From positions 310,001 to 374,000 of the forward strand of contig CAVZNQ010000013.1 in the NCBI GenBank assembly GCA_963776665.1: a stretch of 64,000 bases of DNA. The letters run 5' to 3'. The stretch comes from Roseiarcus sp963776665 (GTDB lineage Bacteria > Pseudomonadota > Alphaproteobacteria > Rhizobiales > Beijerinckiaceae). Positions 1-7,912 of the stretch are shown in pieces. The position numbers and the translations under genes were made by a program. Under the pieces are notes generated by a model that saw only the letters and a program-made list of their open reading frames with translations, was not told the origin of the DNA and searched no databases. Position 1 is the first letter of the stretch; every line of letters starts with the position of its first letter.

Positions 1-78
1 ATCCGAGATCTCGCCAAGACCGCTGATTTGCCGGACGACCGACGCCTGTTCCTGCCTCATTGCCGGGCGCTCGGCTAG
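1..78 (+). CDS. C-terminal end of an unidentified protein (partial)
   Basis: An open frame enters from the left edge and ends at a TAG at 76-78, giving 25 residues that end LFLPHCRALG. I do not recognise the family. In many Rhizobiales addA lies upstream of trxA, but these residues do not look like an AddA tail that I know. A competing reading exists on the other strand: an ATG at 58-60 opens a minus-strand frame that runs off the edge, behind a TTGACA-17-TAGCCG promoter-like pair (72-100). Third-position GC does not separate the two, so this call is weak. Confidence 0.25.
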   Translation: MRDLAKTADLPDDRRLFLPHCRALG

Positions 79-147
79 GCGACGGTAGCGCCCATGTCAA
101 GACACGGGGTCGGCGGCGCCGGACGACGCTCGCCATTGCGCGCCGGC

Positions 148-176
148 TTGACGCCGCGCCCGATGGTTCCTAGCTA
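148..176 (+). promoter_or_regulatory. possible sigma70-type promoter of trxA
   Basis: TTGACG at 148-153 is followed after 17 bases by TAGCTA at 171-176, about 36 bases before the trxA ATG. The -35 box is good and the spacing ideal, but the -10 box matches the consensus poorly. This is pattern reading only. Confidence 0.35.
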
Positions 177-212
177 TGAGGAAACGGCAAGCACGCCGTC
201 CTCGAGGGCGCC

Positions 213-566
213 ATGTCATCATTAACGGCCAAAGTCACCGACGCGAGTTTCGAGACCGACGTCATCAAATCCGACGATCCGGTCGTCGTCGATTTCTGGG
301 CGGAATGGTGCGGACCCTGTCGCATGATCGCGCCTGCACTGGAAGAAATCGCGACCGAGATGAACGGCAAAGTAAAGATCGCCAAGCTCAATGTCGACGA
401 AAACCCGGGCGTCGCCGGCAAATATGGCATCCGGTCGATCCCGACCCTGATGGTGTTCAAGGGCGGCAAGCACGTAGCCACCAAGACCGGCGCCGGCCCG
501 AAGAGTGAATTGTCTCGCTGGATCAGCGCTTCCGTTGGAGCGCCGGCTCCGCAGCAATCGGCCTAG
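213..566 (+). CDS. trxA: thioredoxin
   Basis: Cytoplasmic thiol-disulfide oxidoreductase of 117 residues that donates electrons to ribonucleotide reductase, methionine sulfoxide reductase and similar enzymes. The active site WCGPC is at residues 32-36 and the cis-proline loop SIPT has its proline at 77; the order of strands and helices fits a single thioredoxin domain, with a short extra tail rich in Ala, Pro and Gln. The ATG at 213 follows GAGGG with a 4-base gap, and an upstream frame start would add residues not seen in the family. Its TAG stop overlaps the stop of the histidine kinase gene on the other strand within one CTAG tetranucleotide (563-566). Function is secure. Confidence 0.97.
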   Translation: MSSLTAKVTDASFETDVIKSDDPVVVDFWAEWCGPCRMIAPALEEIATEMNGKVKIAKLNVDENPGVAGKYGIRSIPTLMVFKGGKHVATKTGAGPKSELSRWISASVGAPAPQQSA

Positions 567-1951
567 ACGGGAATGCGCACCGCTGCTCTCAGACCGCCCA
601 TGGGACTGTCTGAGAGCGTGATGTCGCCGCCATGCGAGCGGGCGATGTCTCTTGCGATCGCGAGGCCCAGGCCTGCCCCGCCCTGGTCCTGGTTGCGCGC
701 CTCGTCGAGCCGGTAGAAGGGCCTGAAGACGTCCTCCCGATGCGCCGGGGCGATTCCGGCGCCGTCATCGTCGACGACTATCGAAACGAATTGAGCCTCG
801 CGGGTCGCGGAAACGCGCACGCGTTCGGCGTGGCGCTGGGCGTTGGCGACCAGATTGCCGACGCACCGCTTCATGGCCATCGGCCGGACGCGAATGTCGA
901 GGTCGCCGCGGGTCTCAACGCCAAGCTCAGCGCCGTGCCGCTCGAAATCCGTCCGCAGATCCTCGAGGATCGAGCCGACATTGATTCGCGCGGTTGATTC
1001 GCCCGCGTCCCCCCGGGCGAAGGCGAGATAACCCTCGAGCATCTGACCCATTTCGTCGACGTCTTTCTGCAACAACTCGCTGTCGGCGGAATTGTCGAGC
1101 AAGACCAACGACAGTTTGAAGCGGGTCAACATCGTGCGCAGATCGTGACTGACGCCGTTCAGCATCGCGGTTCGCTGCTCGGTCGCCCGCTCGACCCGCC
1201 GCTTCATTTGGATGAAGGCGTGCCCCGCCTGGCGGACTTCGCGCGCGCCGTGGGGACTGAAGTCGAGATCGCGGCCCTTGCCGAAGTCCTCAGCCGCTCG
1301 CGCCAGACGCAAAATGGGCCGGATCTGATTGCGAAGGAAAATGATGGCGACGCTCAGGAGGACAATCATCGCGCCGAGCATCCAGAGGACGAAAATATGG
1401 GCGTTCGCCTCGTAGGCGAGAGCGCGGCGGGTCACCAGGCGAAGCACTCGGCCGCCGAGATCGACGCGAATCTCCATCAGCCCCGATCGACCGACGGTGT
1501 CGAGCCAGAAGGGCTGCCTTACCTGCTTCCTGATTTCGTTGGGCAGGATCCGCGTCAGCGGATCCAAGGCCCCGTAAAAGGAGCGCGGCATGACTGGCGG
1601 CAAAGGACCAGCCGGCAGCAAGGTCGCGTCCATTCGGAACCGCTCCGAGGCCAGATTGGTCAGAAAGGCATCGTCGTTGCCGGGCGGGAGCTTCTGATAA
1701 AGGTCGGCCAGCGCTCCGACGTCGCGCGCCACCGCCTCGGACAGCCTGCGGGTCACCAGGTCCCAGTGATGCTGCATGAACACGAACGTCACCGCGGTCT
1801 GGAGCAGAACCATCGGCACGATCACGATCAGGAGCGACCGCTTGTAAAGGCCTTTCGGCAGCATTTCGGCGACGCCGCGCGCCGTCCGGCGCCAGAGCAT
1901 GCGAGTTTGCGCCAGCAAACGCAGATTGCGGAATGACGCTTGATCCCTCAT
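563..1951 (-). CDS. EnvZ-like sensor histidine kinase
   Basis: Membrane-bound sensor kinase of 462 residues. One transmembrane helix lies near residues 39-60, a periplasmic sensor part of about 125 residues follows, then a second helix near 184-207, a HAMP linker (about 208-255), the dimerisation domain with the phospho-accepting His269 in GVSHDLRTML, and an ATPase domain with DDDGAGIAP and GGAGLGLAIARD. The usual proline after LRT is methionine here (LRTML instead of LRTPL), which is uncommon because that proline bends the helix used in phosphatase activity. The ATG overlaps the TGA of the response regulator gene (ATGA, 1948-1951), so the two are co-translated and almost surely partners. The signal sensed is unknown. 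Confidence 0.93.
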   Translation of the reverse strand: MRDQASFRNLRLLAQTRMLWRRTARGVAEMLPKGLYKRSLLIVIVPMVLLQTAVTFVFMQHHWDLVTRRLSEAVARDVGALADLYQKLPPGNDDAFLTNLASERFRMDATLLPAGPLPPVMPRSFYGALDPLTRILPNEIRKQVRQPFWLDTVGRSGLMEIRVDLGGRVLRLVTRRALAYEANAHIFVLWMLGAMIVLLSVAIIFLRNQIRPILRLARAAEDFGKGRDLDFSPHGAREVRQAGHAFIQMKRRVERATEQRTAMLNGVSHDLRTMLTRFKLSLVLLDNSADSELLQKDVDEMGQMLEGYLAFARGDAGESTARINVGSILEDLRTDFERHGAELGVETRGDLDIRVRPMAMKRCVGNLVANAQRHAERVRVSATREAQFVSIVVDDDGAGIAPAHREDVFRPFYRLDEARNQDQGGAGLGLAIARDIARSHGGDITLSDSPMGGLRAAVRIPV

Positions 1952-2661
1952 CGGTCCGCTATGAGTCGATATCCCGCCCCTCGCGCCGTCTGAAGATAGG
2001 TCGGATTGGCGGGATCTTGTTCGATCTTCCGCCGTAGTCGATTGACCAGGACGTCGACCGTTCGCTCCTGTGCCGCCCCCCCCGACCCCGACAATGCCTC
2101 GCGAGAAACGATCGCGCCGGCGTTGGCGCTGAGCAGGCGTAGCATCTCGCGCTCGCGCTCTGTGATGCGGATCGTCTCATCGCCGGCGCGCAGTTCGCCG
2201 CGCTCGAGCGAGAACGCGAAACGTCCGAAGCGCACGACAGTCTTCTCGAGGCCGCCGACTGCCGCAGCCCGGGTGCGCCGGAGCACTGAGCCGATCCGCA
2301 GCAGCAACTCGCGGGGCTCAAACGGCTTGGTCAGATAGTCGTCGACGCCGATCTCCAGTCCGCGCACGCGATCTTGCGATTCGCTGCGGGCCGTCAGCAT
2401 CAGGATTGGCACCTGCGACCGCCCGCGCAGGGCGGCGGCGAAATCGAAGCCGTTCTCGCCGGGCATCATGACGTCGAGCACGATGATGTCGAACGCCAAT
2501 CCGTCGAGGAACCCGCGGGCCTCGGCCGCCGTCGCCGCGACGGTGACCCGATGGCCGTTCTTGACCAGGTAGCTCGATAGCAACGCCCGCAGCCGCCGAT
2601 CATCGTCGACCACGAGGACATGGGCGGCGTCGTCCTCGAACGAAGTCGCTGTCGAGCTCAC
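1948..2661 (-). CDS. OmpR/PhoB-family response regulator
   Basis: DNA-binding response regulator of 237 residues. The receiver domain holds the acidic pocket at Asp19-Asp21, the phosphorylation site Asp63 in VLDVMMPGENG, and the lysine of LTKPFEP; a winged-helix domain with the RTVDVLVNRLRRKIE recognition helix region follows. The start is GTG at 2661, which overlaps the TGA of the upstream marR-type gene as GTGA; the downstream kinase overlaps it by four bases as well. The MarR plus OmpR-type regulator order beside ilvE recalls petP-petR of Rhodobacter, which controls cytochrome bc1 genes; that link is an inference from gene order and family, not shown here. Confidence 0.92.
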   Translation of the reverse strand: MSSTATSFEDDAAHVLVVDDDRRLRALLSSYLVKNGHRVTVAATAAEARGFLDGLAFDIIVLDVMMPGENGFDFAAALRGRSQVPILMLTARSESQDRVRGLEIGVDDYLTKPFEPRELLLRIGSVLRRTRAAAVGGLEKTVVRFGRFAFSLERGELRAGDETIRITEREREMLRLLSANAGAIVSREALSGSGGAAQERTVDVLVNRLRRKIEQDPANPTYLQTARGAGYRLIADR

Positions 2662-3197
2662 TGCGCCTGGCCCGCCCGCTTTGGCGGCTCCTGCCGACTG
2701 ACGGCGTCGCCCGCGCGCTTCTGGGGATCGATCATCGCGGTCAGAAAGGCGAGCGCGGATTCGTCGCCCCAGTCGCCCAATTGCTCCAGCGCCAACGCGA
2801 ACCGTCGCGTCTGGACCTGGGCCAGTCTCAGGGCCAGGCGCTCGCCGTCGGGAGTCGCAAAGAGCTGCCGGCGGCGGCGGTCCATGGCCCCGGCCCGGAT
2901 CTCCACGAAGTTCTTGTCGACGAGTTCCCGCAAGACGCGGTTGAGGCTTTGCTTGGTGATCCGCAATATTTCCAGAAGCTCGGCGATCGTCAGACCCGGT
3001 CGCCGGCTTACAAAATAAAGGACGCGATGATGAGCCCGCCCAAACCCGTACGCCTCGAGCAACCGATCGGCGTCGCCGACAAAATCACGATAGGCGAAGA
3101 AGAACAGTTCGATCAGTTCGTACATCGGCTCGTCGCCGCGGCGGGAACGCGCGGCTGGGTCGGCCCTGGTCGCGTCGGACGACATTGATGAGCCCAT
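2658..3197 (-). CDS. MarR-family transcriptional regulator (PetP-like)
   Basis: Winged helix-turn-helix regulator of 179 residues from the chosen ATG at 3197. The helix-turn-helix core is TIAELLEILRITKQSLNRVL, followed by the wing with MDRRRRQLFATPDGE typical of MarR proteins. A second ATG in frame at 3185 is also possible; a still longer frame to 3335 would run into the divergent ilvE coding region and is unlikely. It is the first gene of a three-gene operon (MarR, response regulator, kinase) with four-base overlaps at both joints. An 8-bp inverted repeat sits at its start and over the ilvE -35 box, so it probably represses itself and ilvE. Ligand unknown. Confidence 0.88.
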   Translation of the reverse strand: MGSSMSSDATRADPAARSRRGDEPMYELIELFFFAYRDFVGDADRLLEAYGFGRAHHRVLYFVSRRPGLTIAELLEILRITKQSLNRVLRELVDKNFVEIRAGAMDRRRRQLFATPDGERLALRLAQVQTRRFALALEQLGDWGDESALAFLTAMIDPQKRAGDAVSRQEPPKRAGQAQ

Positions 3198-3219
3198 TAG
3201 GTCAGTAGTGTTGACATAA
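3197..3219. promoter_or_regulatory. candidate MarR operator (inverted repeat)
   Basis: TTAGGTCA (3197-3204) and TGACATAA (3212-3219) form an inverted repeat with 7 of 8 pairs matching and a 7-base spacer, a centre spacing typical for dimeric winged-helix repressors. It covers the -35 hexamer of the ilvE promoter and touches the start codon of the marR-type gene. Confidence 0.55.
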
Positions 3220-3239
3220 TTCGGCCCTTTTGCTAGCCT
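3211..3239 (+). promoter_or_regulatory. sigma70-type promoter of ilvE
   Basis: A perfect TTGACA (3211-3216), a 17-base spacer and TAGCCT (3234-3239) precede ilvE by about 80 bases. The -35 box lies inside the inverted repeat at 3197-3219. Confidence 0.6.
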
Positions 3240-3319
3240 ACTCGCGACAATCAACCCGATCCATGTAACTCCAATCGCCCAAAAACCAAACCGACCCGCT
3301 TCGAGGAGAGGAACGCGAG

Positions 3320-4207
3320 ATGGCCACGCAGACATTTGACGATCGCGACGGATGGATCTGGTTCGACGGTCAAATGGTCGAGTGGCGGGAAGCCAAGGTC
3401 CACGTGCTGACCCATGCGCTGCACTACGCGAGCGCCGTGTTCGAGGGCGAGCGGGCCTATGGCGGGCATATTTTCAAGTCGGCGGACCATTCCCGGCGAT
3501 TGAAGGAATCCGCCCGAGTCCTCGACTTCGAGGTGCCCTGGAGCGTGGCCGAGATCGACGCCGCCAAGTCCGAGGTCCTGAAGCGAAACCATCTCGTCGA
3601 CGCCTATGTGCGGCCGATCGCCTGGCGCGGTTCGGAGATGATGGGGGTCGCGGCGCAGCACAACAAGATCCACCTCGCCATCGCCGTGTGGGACTGGCCG
3701 AGCTATTTCGATCCCGCCCAGCGGATGAAAGGCATCCGGCTCGATATCGCCGACTATCGGCGACCCGATCCTGCGACCGCGCCCGCCATGGCGAAGGCGG
3801 CGGGCCTCTACATGATCTGCACCATCTCCAAGCACCGCGCGGAGCGCCGCGGATATGCCGACGCTTTGATGTTCGACTGGCAGGGCCGGGTGGCCGAATG
3901 CACCGGCGCCAACATCTTTTTCGTCAAGAACGGCGTGATTCACACCCCGATCGCCGATTGTTTCCTCGCGGGAATCACCCGGGCGACGGTGATCGATCTC
4001 GCGCGCAAGCGCGGCTTCGAAGTCAACGAGCGTCGGATCCTGCCCGATGAGCTCGGCGGGTTCGACGAATGTTTCATTACCGGAACCGCCGCCGAAGTGA
4101 CGCCGGTCGGCGAGATCGGCCCCCACGCCTTCAAGCCCGGGGCGGTCACCGCGGCGCTGGTCGACGCCTATACCGAAGAGGTCAATCCGAGAACCAAGGC
4201 CGCCTGA
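3320..4207 (+). CDS. ilvE: branched-chain amino-acid aminotransferase
   Basis: Fold-type IV PLP enzyme of 295 residues that transaminates the keto acids of valine, leucine and isoleucine with glutamate. The PLP lysine is Lys159 in AMAKAAGLY, and the conserved stretch GRVAECTGANIFFVKNG and the cofactor loop GTAAEVTPVG are present. Length fits the family. The ATG at 3320 follows a strong purine-rich site (GAGGAGAGGAA). It is transcribed away from the MarR/two-component operon and shares a 122-base control region with it. leuB lies far away at 49 kb, so this gene stands alone rather than in an ilv/leu operon. Confidence 0.95.
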   Translation: MATQTFDDRDGWIWFDGQMVEWREAKVHVLTHALHYASAVFEGERAYGGHIFKSADHSRRLKESARVLDFEVPWSVAEIDAAKSEVLKRNHLVDAYVRPIAWRGSEMMGVAAQHNKIHLAIAVWDWPSYFDPAQRMKGIRLDIADYRRPDPATAPAMAKAAGLYMICTISKHRAERRGYADALMFDWQGRVAECTGANIFFVKNGVIHTPIADCFLAGITRATVIDLARKRGFEVNERRILPDELGGFDECFITGTAAEVTPVGEIGPHAFKPGAVTAALVDAYTEEVNPRTKAA

Positions 4208-4618
4208 CGCGGGCTTCGGCGGCGGAAGGATTTTCCAAGCCGATGGAAGCAAAATCCAAATCGGCTGGGAAGAAACTTCAAAGGAAACGGGAAGAAAAAT
4301 CCAAGGATTTTCCTTCCGCGGATCGAGCCTTTTCAATGGCTTAAGGTACAAATCTCGGGAACCGCGCTCCTCTCGATCTCCAGTCGCCCGTTCAACAGTC
4401 ACACAGCCCGAGCGCCGGCCCTCCTCGTTCGCCCGAGCGGCGACGCCGGCTCCGACGACAGCAGGGACAATAGCACGCGCTTCTGAATATCGAAAGAGAA
4501 TGTCGAAATTTCTCGCCCGCGGCCGCCGGCTGCCTGAGGCAAGTTCAGACGAACATCCGACGGCAAAAAAGAGCGCCGCGTTGGATTGGCGCGGCCGTCC
4601 CACGACGAATCGGGAACC
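4208..4618. other. intergenic region with purine-rich repeats
   Basis: No gene is evident in these 411 bases. The first 120 bases hold two direct copies of AAGGATTTTCC (4226-4236, 4303-4313) and a near-perfect palindrome (4290-4317). The remainder, up to the YdeI-like gene, shows no motif I can support. Confidence 0.5.
4290..4317. repeat. palindrome downstream of ilvE
   Basis: GGAAGAAAAATCC (4290-4302) faces GGATTTTCCTTCC (4305-4317) with 12 of 13 pairs and only two bases between them. It could fold in the ilvE transcript end, but there is no following U-run, so it is not a classic terminator. Confidence 0.5.
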
Positions 4619-5222
4619 ATGAAGGACGAGCTGGAGACAAGCGAAATCCGCGCCGGCCTGCCAATCTTGGCGTTCGCTGACGCTCGCGCCTTTGACGCTT
4701 GGCTCGAGTCTCAGAGCCCAATGGCTCTCGGGTTTTGGCTCAAGCTGGCAAAGAAGGGCGCGTCCGAGCGGACGCTCACCAAGTTGGAGGCGATCGACGC
4801 AGCGCTTTGCCATGGCTGGATCGACGGCCAGCTGGACACCTATGATGAGCATTATTGGCTGATTCGCTTCACGCCCCGCAAACCACGAAGCAAGTGGTCA
4901 GAGCTCAATCGTCAGCGCGCAACAGAACTCCTTGCCGAAGGTAGGATGCGCCCGGGTGGCCTTGCTCAGATGGAGATGGCCAAATCGGACGGTCGTTGGG
5001 AGCGAGCCTATGCTCCAGCCAGCGCCGCCGAACCGCCGCCTGACCTTGCCGCTGCGCTCGACGCAAATCCCAAGGCGGCCGCCTTCTTTGCGACTCTCAA
5101 GGGAGCCAACCGCTACGCCATCCTCTATCGCATCGGCGCGGTGAAGACGCTGGAGGCGCGCGCCCGCAAGATCGCAGCGATTCGTGGCCATGCTGGCGCG
5201 CGGCGAAACCATCCATGGCTGA
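4619..5222 (+). pseudogene. YdeI/OmpD-associated family gene with a 3' frameshift
   Basis: The protein matches the YdeI (bacteriocin-protection, DUF1801-linked) family: LGFWLKLAKKG near the start, the signature ALCHGWIDGQLDTYDEHYWL, RFTPRKPRSKWSELN, and LDANPKAAAFFATLKGANRYAILYRIG. In the original frame the reading passes into low-complexity Arg-rich sequence after EARARKIAA and does not stop until 5347, inside the convergent helicase gene. One base out of frame, from 5181 to the TGA at 5220-5222, the DNA encodes FVAMLARGETIHG, which is how this family normally ends. A single extra base near 5175-5180 therefore explains the data. It is either a real mutation or a sequencing error. The ATG at 4619 is preferred; 4586 adds 11 residues. 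Confidence 0.72.
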
Positions 5223-5318
5223 GCGCAAGCCCTGCGCGCGTGTCCGTACAGCGTGCTGAGAAGCCGTCTCGACGAAAGGGCCGTCAGGGCGTCGCTCGTC
5301 AGTGGCGAGCGAATTTCG

Positions 5319-7679
5319 TTAGGCGGCGGCGACGAAACTGTCCATGACCAGCTTTCGGCCCGCCTTGTCGAAGTCGACGGTCAGCTTGGGCCCGTCGACG
5401 GCGACAACCTCGCCCGGGCCGAATTTATTGTGCAGCACCCGCGATCCGGGCTGGAACGCCGAAGAGGGCGAGCCGCGCCCGTGGACTGCGCCTTCAAGCA
5501 CCGGACCTGAGAATCTGGCGGACGGCGAGCCAAACTCGCCAGCTTCGCGCGACCGCGCCTCGGCGCGCCGCCAGCCGGGCGTATCATAGCGGGAGGCGAA
5601 CCCGCTTTCCCGAGCCGCGGACGGCCAATGGCCGTAGCCGCGGTCGGCCGAACCGGCAAAGTCCTCGACCTCGATATGCTCCGCCGGCAATTCGCCGATG
5701 AACCGGGAAGGGGCCGACGTCTGCCACAGGCCGCGCACGCGCCGGTTGAGGGCGTAGTAGATCCTTGCCTGCCGGCGGGCGCGGGTCAGGCCGACATAGG
5801 CAAGTCTGCGCTCCTCTTCGAGCCCGGCAAGACCGTTGTCGTCGAGCGAGCGCTGGTGAGGAAAAAGACCCTCCTCCCAGCCCGGCAGAAAGACGACATC
5901 GAACTCGAGCCCCTTCGCCGCATGAAGGGTCATGATCGAGACCCGCTCGCCCTCCTCGCCGCTCTCCGCGTCCATGACCAGCGACACATGCTCGAGAAAC
6001 GATCCGAGATCGGGAAATTCGCCCATCGATCGGACGAGCTCTTTCAGATTGTCGAGCCGGCCGGCCGCGTCGGGCGTGCGTTCGGCTTTCCACATGTCGA
6101 TATAGCCGCTCTCCTCGAGCACGACCTGCGCCAGCTCCTCGTGGGGAAGCTGACCCGCCTGCGTCCGCCACCGGTCGAAGTCCTCGAACAGGCGGCGCAG
6201 GATTTGCCGGGGACGCGCTTTCAGTTCTTCCGTTTCGACGAGCGCGCGTCCGGCCCGCATCAATGAAAGACCGGCGCGACGGCCATATTGATGCAAAGTC
6301 GCGAGCGTCGATTCGCCGAGGCCGCGCCTCGGCTGGTTGTAAATGCGCTCGAACGCGAGGTCGTCGTCCGGTTGGGCGACGCAGCGAAGATAGGCGAGCG
6401 CGTCGCGTATTTCCGCCCGCTCGTAAAATCGCGGACCGCCGACGACCTTGTAACGCAGTCCAAGCGCGATGAACCGCTCCTCGAATTCGCGCATCTGAAA
6501 GGAGGCGCGCACCAGGATCGCGATGTCGTTTAAGGAAACGCCCTTGTGCTGGGACGCCTCGATCTCGTCGCCGATGAGTCTCGCTTCCTCCTGGGCGTCC
6601 GATGCTTCGACCACTGTCGGCCGGTCTCCCGGCGGCTTGTCGGTGAACAGCGTCTTGCCCAACCGGCCGCGGTTGTGCGCGATCAATCCGGAGGCGACCG
6701 CGAGGATGTGGCCGCCCGAGCGATAGTTTCGCTCGAGCCTGATCACCTTTGCGCCGGGAAAGTCCCTCTCGAAGCGCAGGATGTTTTCGACGTCGGCGCC
6801 GCGCCAGGCGTAGATCGACTGATCGTCGTCGCCGACGCAGCACAGATTGCCGTTCGTTCCGGCGAGGAGGCGGAGCCAGAGATACTGGACGACGTTGGTG
6901 TCCTGGTATTCGTCAACCAGAATGTAGCGAAACCGGCGCCGGAACGCCGCGAGAATGTCGTCGTGCTCGCGCATGAGTCTCAGCGGCTCGAGCAGGAGAT
7001 CGCCGAAATCAACGGCGTTCAGCGATTTCAGACGCGCCTGATAGCTCTCGTAGAGCGCCGCCCCTCGTCCGCCGGCGAATGCCGCCGCTTCGCTCGCCGG
7101 CGCGTGCGCCGGATCCAAGCCGCGATTTTTCCATCCGTCGATGAGATTCGCGAGCGCTCGCGCCGGCCAGCGTTTTTCGTCCAGGTTATCCGCCTGGAGG
7201 AGCTGCTTGAGCAGGCGCAGCTGGTCATCGGAGTCGAGGATGGTGAAATTCGGTCTCAGGCCCACAAGCTCGGCATGCATGCGCAGGATCTTGGCGCCGA
7301 TCGAATGGAACGTGCCGAGCCACGGCATGCCCTGTTCGGACCCGGTGAAGGCGGCGACGCGCACCCGCATCTCCCGCGCCGCCTTGTTGGTGAAGGTCAC
7401 CGCCAGGATCTCGTAGGCGCGAGCGCGGCCGGTGGCGATGAGATGCGCGATCCGGGCGGTCAGGACGCGCGTCTTGCCGACGCCCGCCCCGGCGAGAATG
7501 AGAACCGGCCCGTCGAGCGCTTCGACCGCGCGCCGCTGCTCCTCGTTCAAGCCGTCGAGGTACGGATAGTCCTGCGAGCGACGAATGAGCGGTCCCGCGT
7601 GGGCAGCGTCGCGTGACGGCGGCGGCGAGACGGCGGCCGGCCCGGATGGTTCTGAATCATGCGCCACGAATCGAATCAT
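5319..7679 (-). CDS. uvrD: ATP-dependent DNA helicase, UvrD/PcrA/Rep family
   Basis: Superfamily 1A 3'-5' helicase of 786 residues used in nucleotide-excision and mismatch repair and in clearing proteins from DNA. Motif I is AGAGVGKT (63-70), followed by AVTFTNKAAREM, motif II VDEYQDTN, GDDDQSIYAWRGA, RLERNYRS, the MTLHAAKGLEFDVVFLPG block and VGLTRARR. The C-terminal part contains the small Tudor-like fold of PcrA/UvrD proteins (LHNKFGPGEVVAVDGPKLTVDF). The ATG at 7679 was chosen because the frame continues open to 8471 but only with low-complexity sequence that is antisense to tadC. The residue before GKT in motif I is Val-Gly where Ser/Thr-Gly is usual. Confidence 0.94.
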   Translation of the reverse strand: MIRFVAHDSEPSGPAAVSPPPSRDAAHAGPLIRRSQDYPYLDGLNEEQRRAVEALDGPVLILAGAGVGKTRVLTARIAHLIATGRARAYEILAVTFTNKAAREMRVRVAAFTGSEQGMPWLGTFHSIGAKILRMHAELVGLRPNFTILDSDDQLRLLKQLLQADNLDEKRWPARALANLIDGWKNRGLDPAHAPASEAAAFAGGRGAALYESYQARLKSLNAVDFGDLLLEPLRLMREHDDILAAFRRRFRYILVDEYQDTNVVQYLWLRLLAGTNGNLCCVGDDDQSIYAWRGADVENILRFERDFPGAKVIRLERNYRSGGHILAVASGLIAHNRGRLGKTLFTDKPPGDRPTVVEASDAQEEARLIGDEIEASQHKGVSLNDIAILVRASFQMREFEERFIALGLRYKVVGGPRFYERAEIRDALAYLRCVAQPDDDLAFERIYNQPRRGLGESTLATLHQYGRRAGLSLMRAGRALVETEELKARPRQILRRLFEDFDRWRTQAGQLPHEELAQVVLEESGYIDMWKAERTPDAAGRLDNLKELVRSMGEFPDLGSFLEHVSLVMDAESGEEGERVSIMTLHAAKGLEFDVVFLPGWEEGLFPHQRSLDDNGLAGLEEERRLAYVGLTRARRQARIYYALNRRVRGLWQTSAPSRFIGELPAEHIEVEDFAGSADRGYGHWPSAARESGFASRYDTPGWRRAEARSREAGEFGSPSARFSGPVLEGAVHGRGSPSSAFQPGSRVLHNKFGPGEVVAVDGPKLTVDFDKAGRKLVMDSFVAAA

Positions 7680-7763
7680 GCGCCGGCCGGCTACGCGGCG
7701 CAACCCAAGACGCGAACCAGAGCCGTCCGCAGTTGAGTGAAGACCCGCCACTGGATCTGCGCG

Positions 7764-7900
7764 TCTCCTCCCCCCTTGTGGGGGAGGACTAAGGAGGGGG
7801 GTCGAGTCGCTTGTTCCAAAAAGAGCGCCGCGCCGCGCTAATCTCGACCGTTCGCGCGACCCCCCACCCCTTCCCGCCCCCGCAAGGGGGGCGGGGGCGC
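7764..7900. repeat. palindromic extragenic repeat element
   Basis: Two similar arms of about 40 bases lie in opposite orientation around a core of some 50 bases. Each arm folds by itself: TCCTCCCCC/GGGGGAGGA at 7766-7774 and 7780-7788, and CCCGCCCCC/GGGGGCGGG at 7873-7881 and 7887-7895, each with a 5-base loop. The inner ends GGGGGGTCG and CGACCCCCC also match. It lies between the ends of the Tad operon and uvrD, so it may end or stabilise the tadC transcript. The layout is that of a small dispersed (REP/MITE-like) element. Confidence 0.65.
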
Positions 7901-7912
7901 AGGCGGACGCCG

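Noticed and set aside
1..60. Minus-strand gene starting at the ATG at 58-60
   Set aside because: A promoter-like TTGACA-17-TAGCCG precedes it, but the leader would be only about six bases and only 20 codons are visible; it cannot be told from the plus-strand frame.
3251..4852. 533-codon open frame antisense to ilvE
   Set aside because: It covers the conserved ilvE gene and has no recognisable domain.
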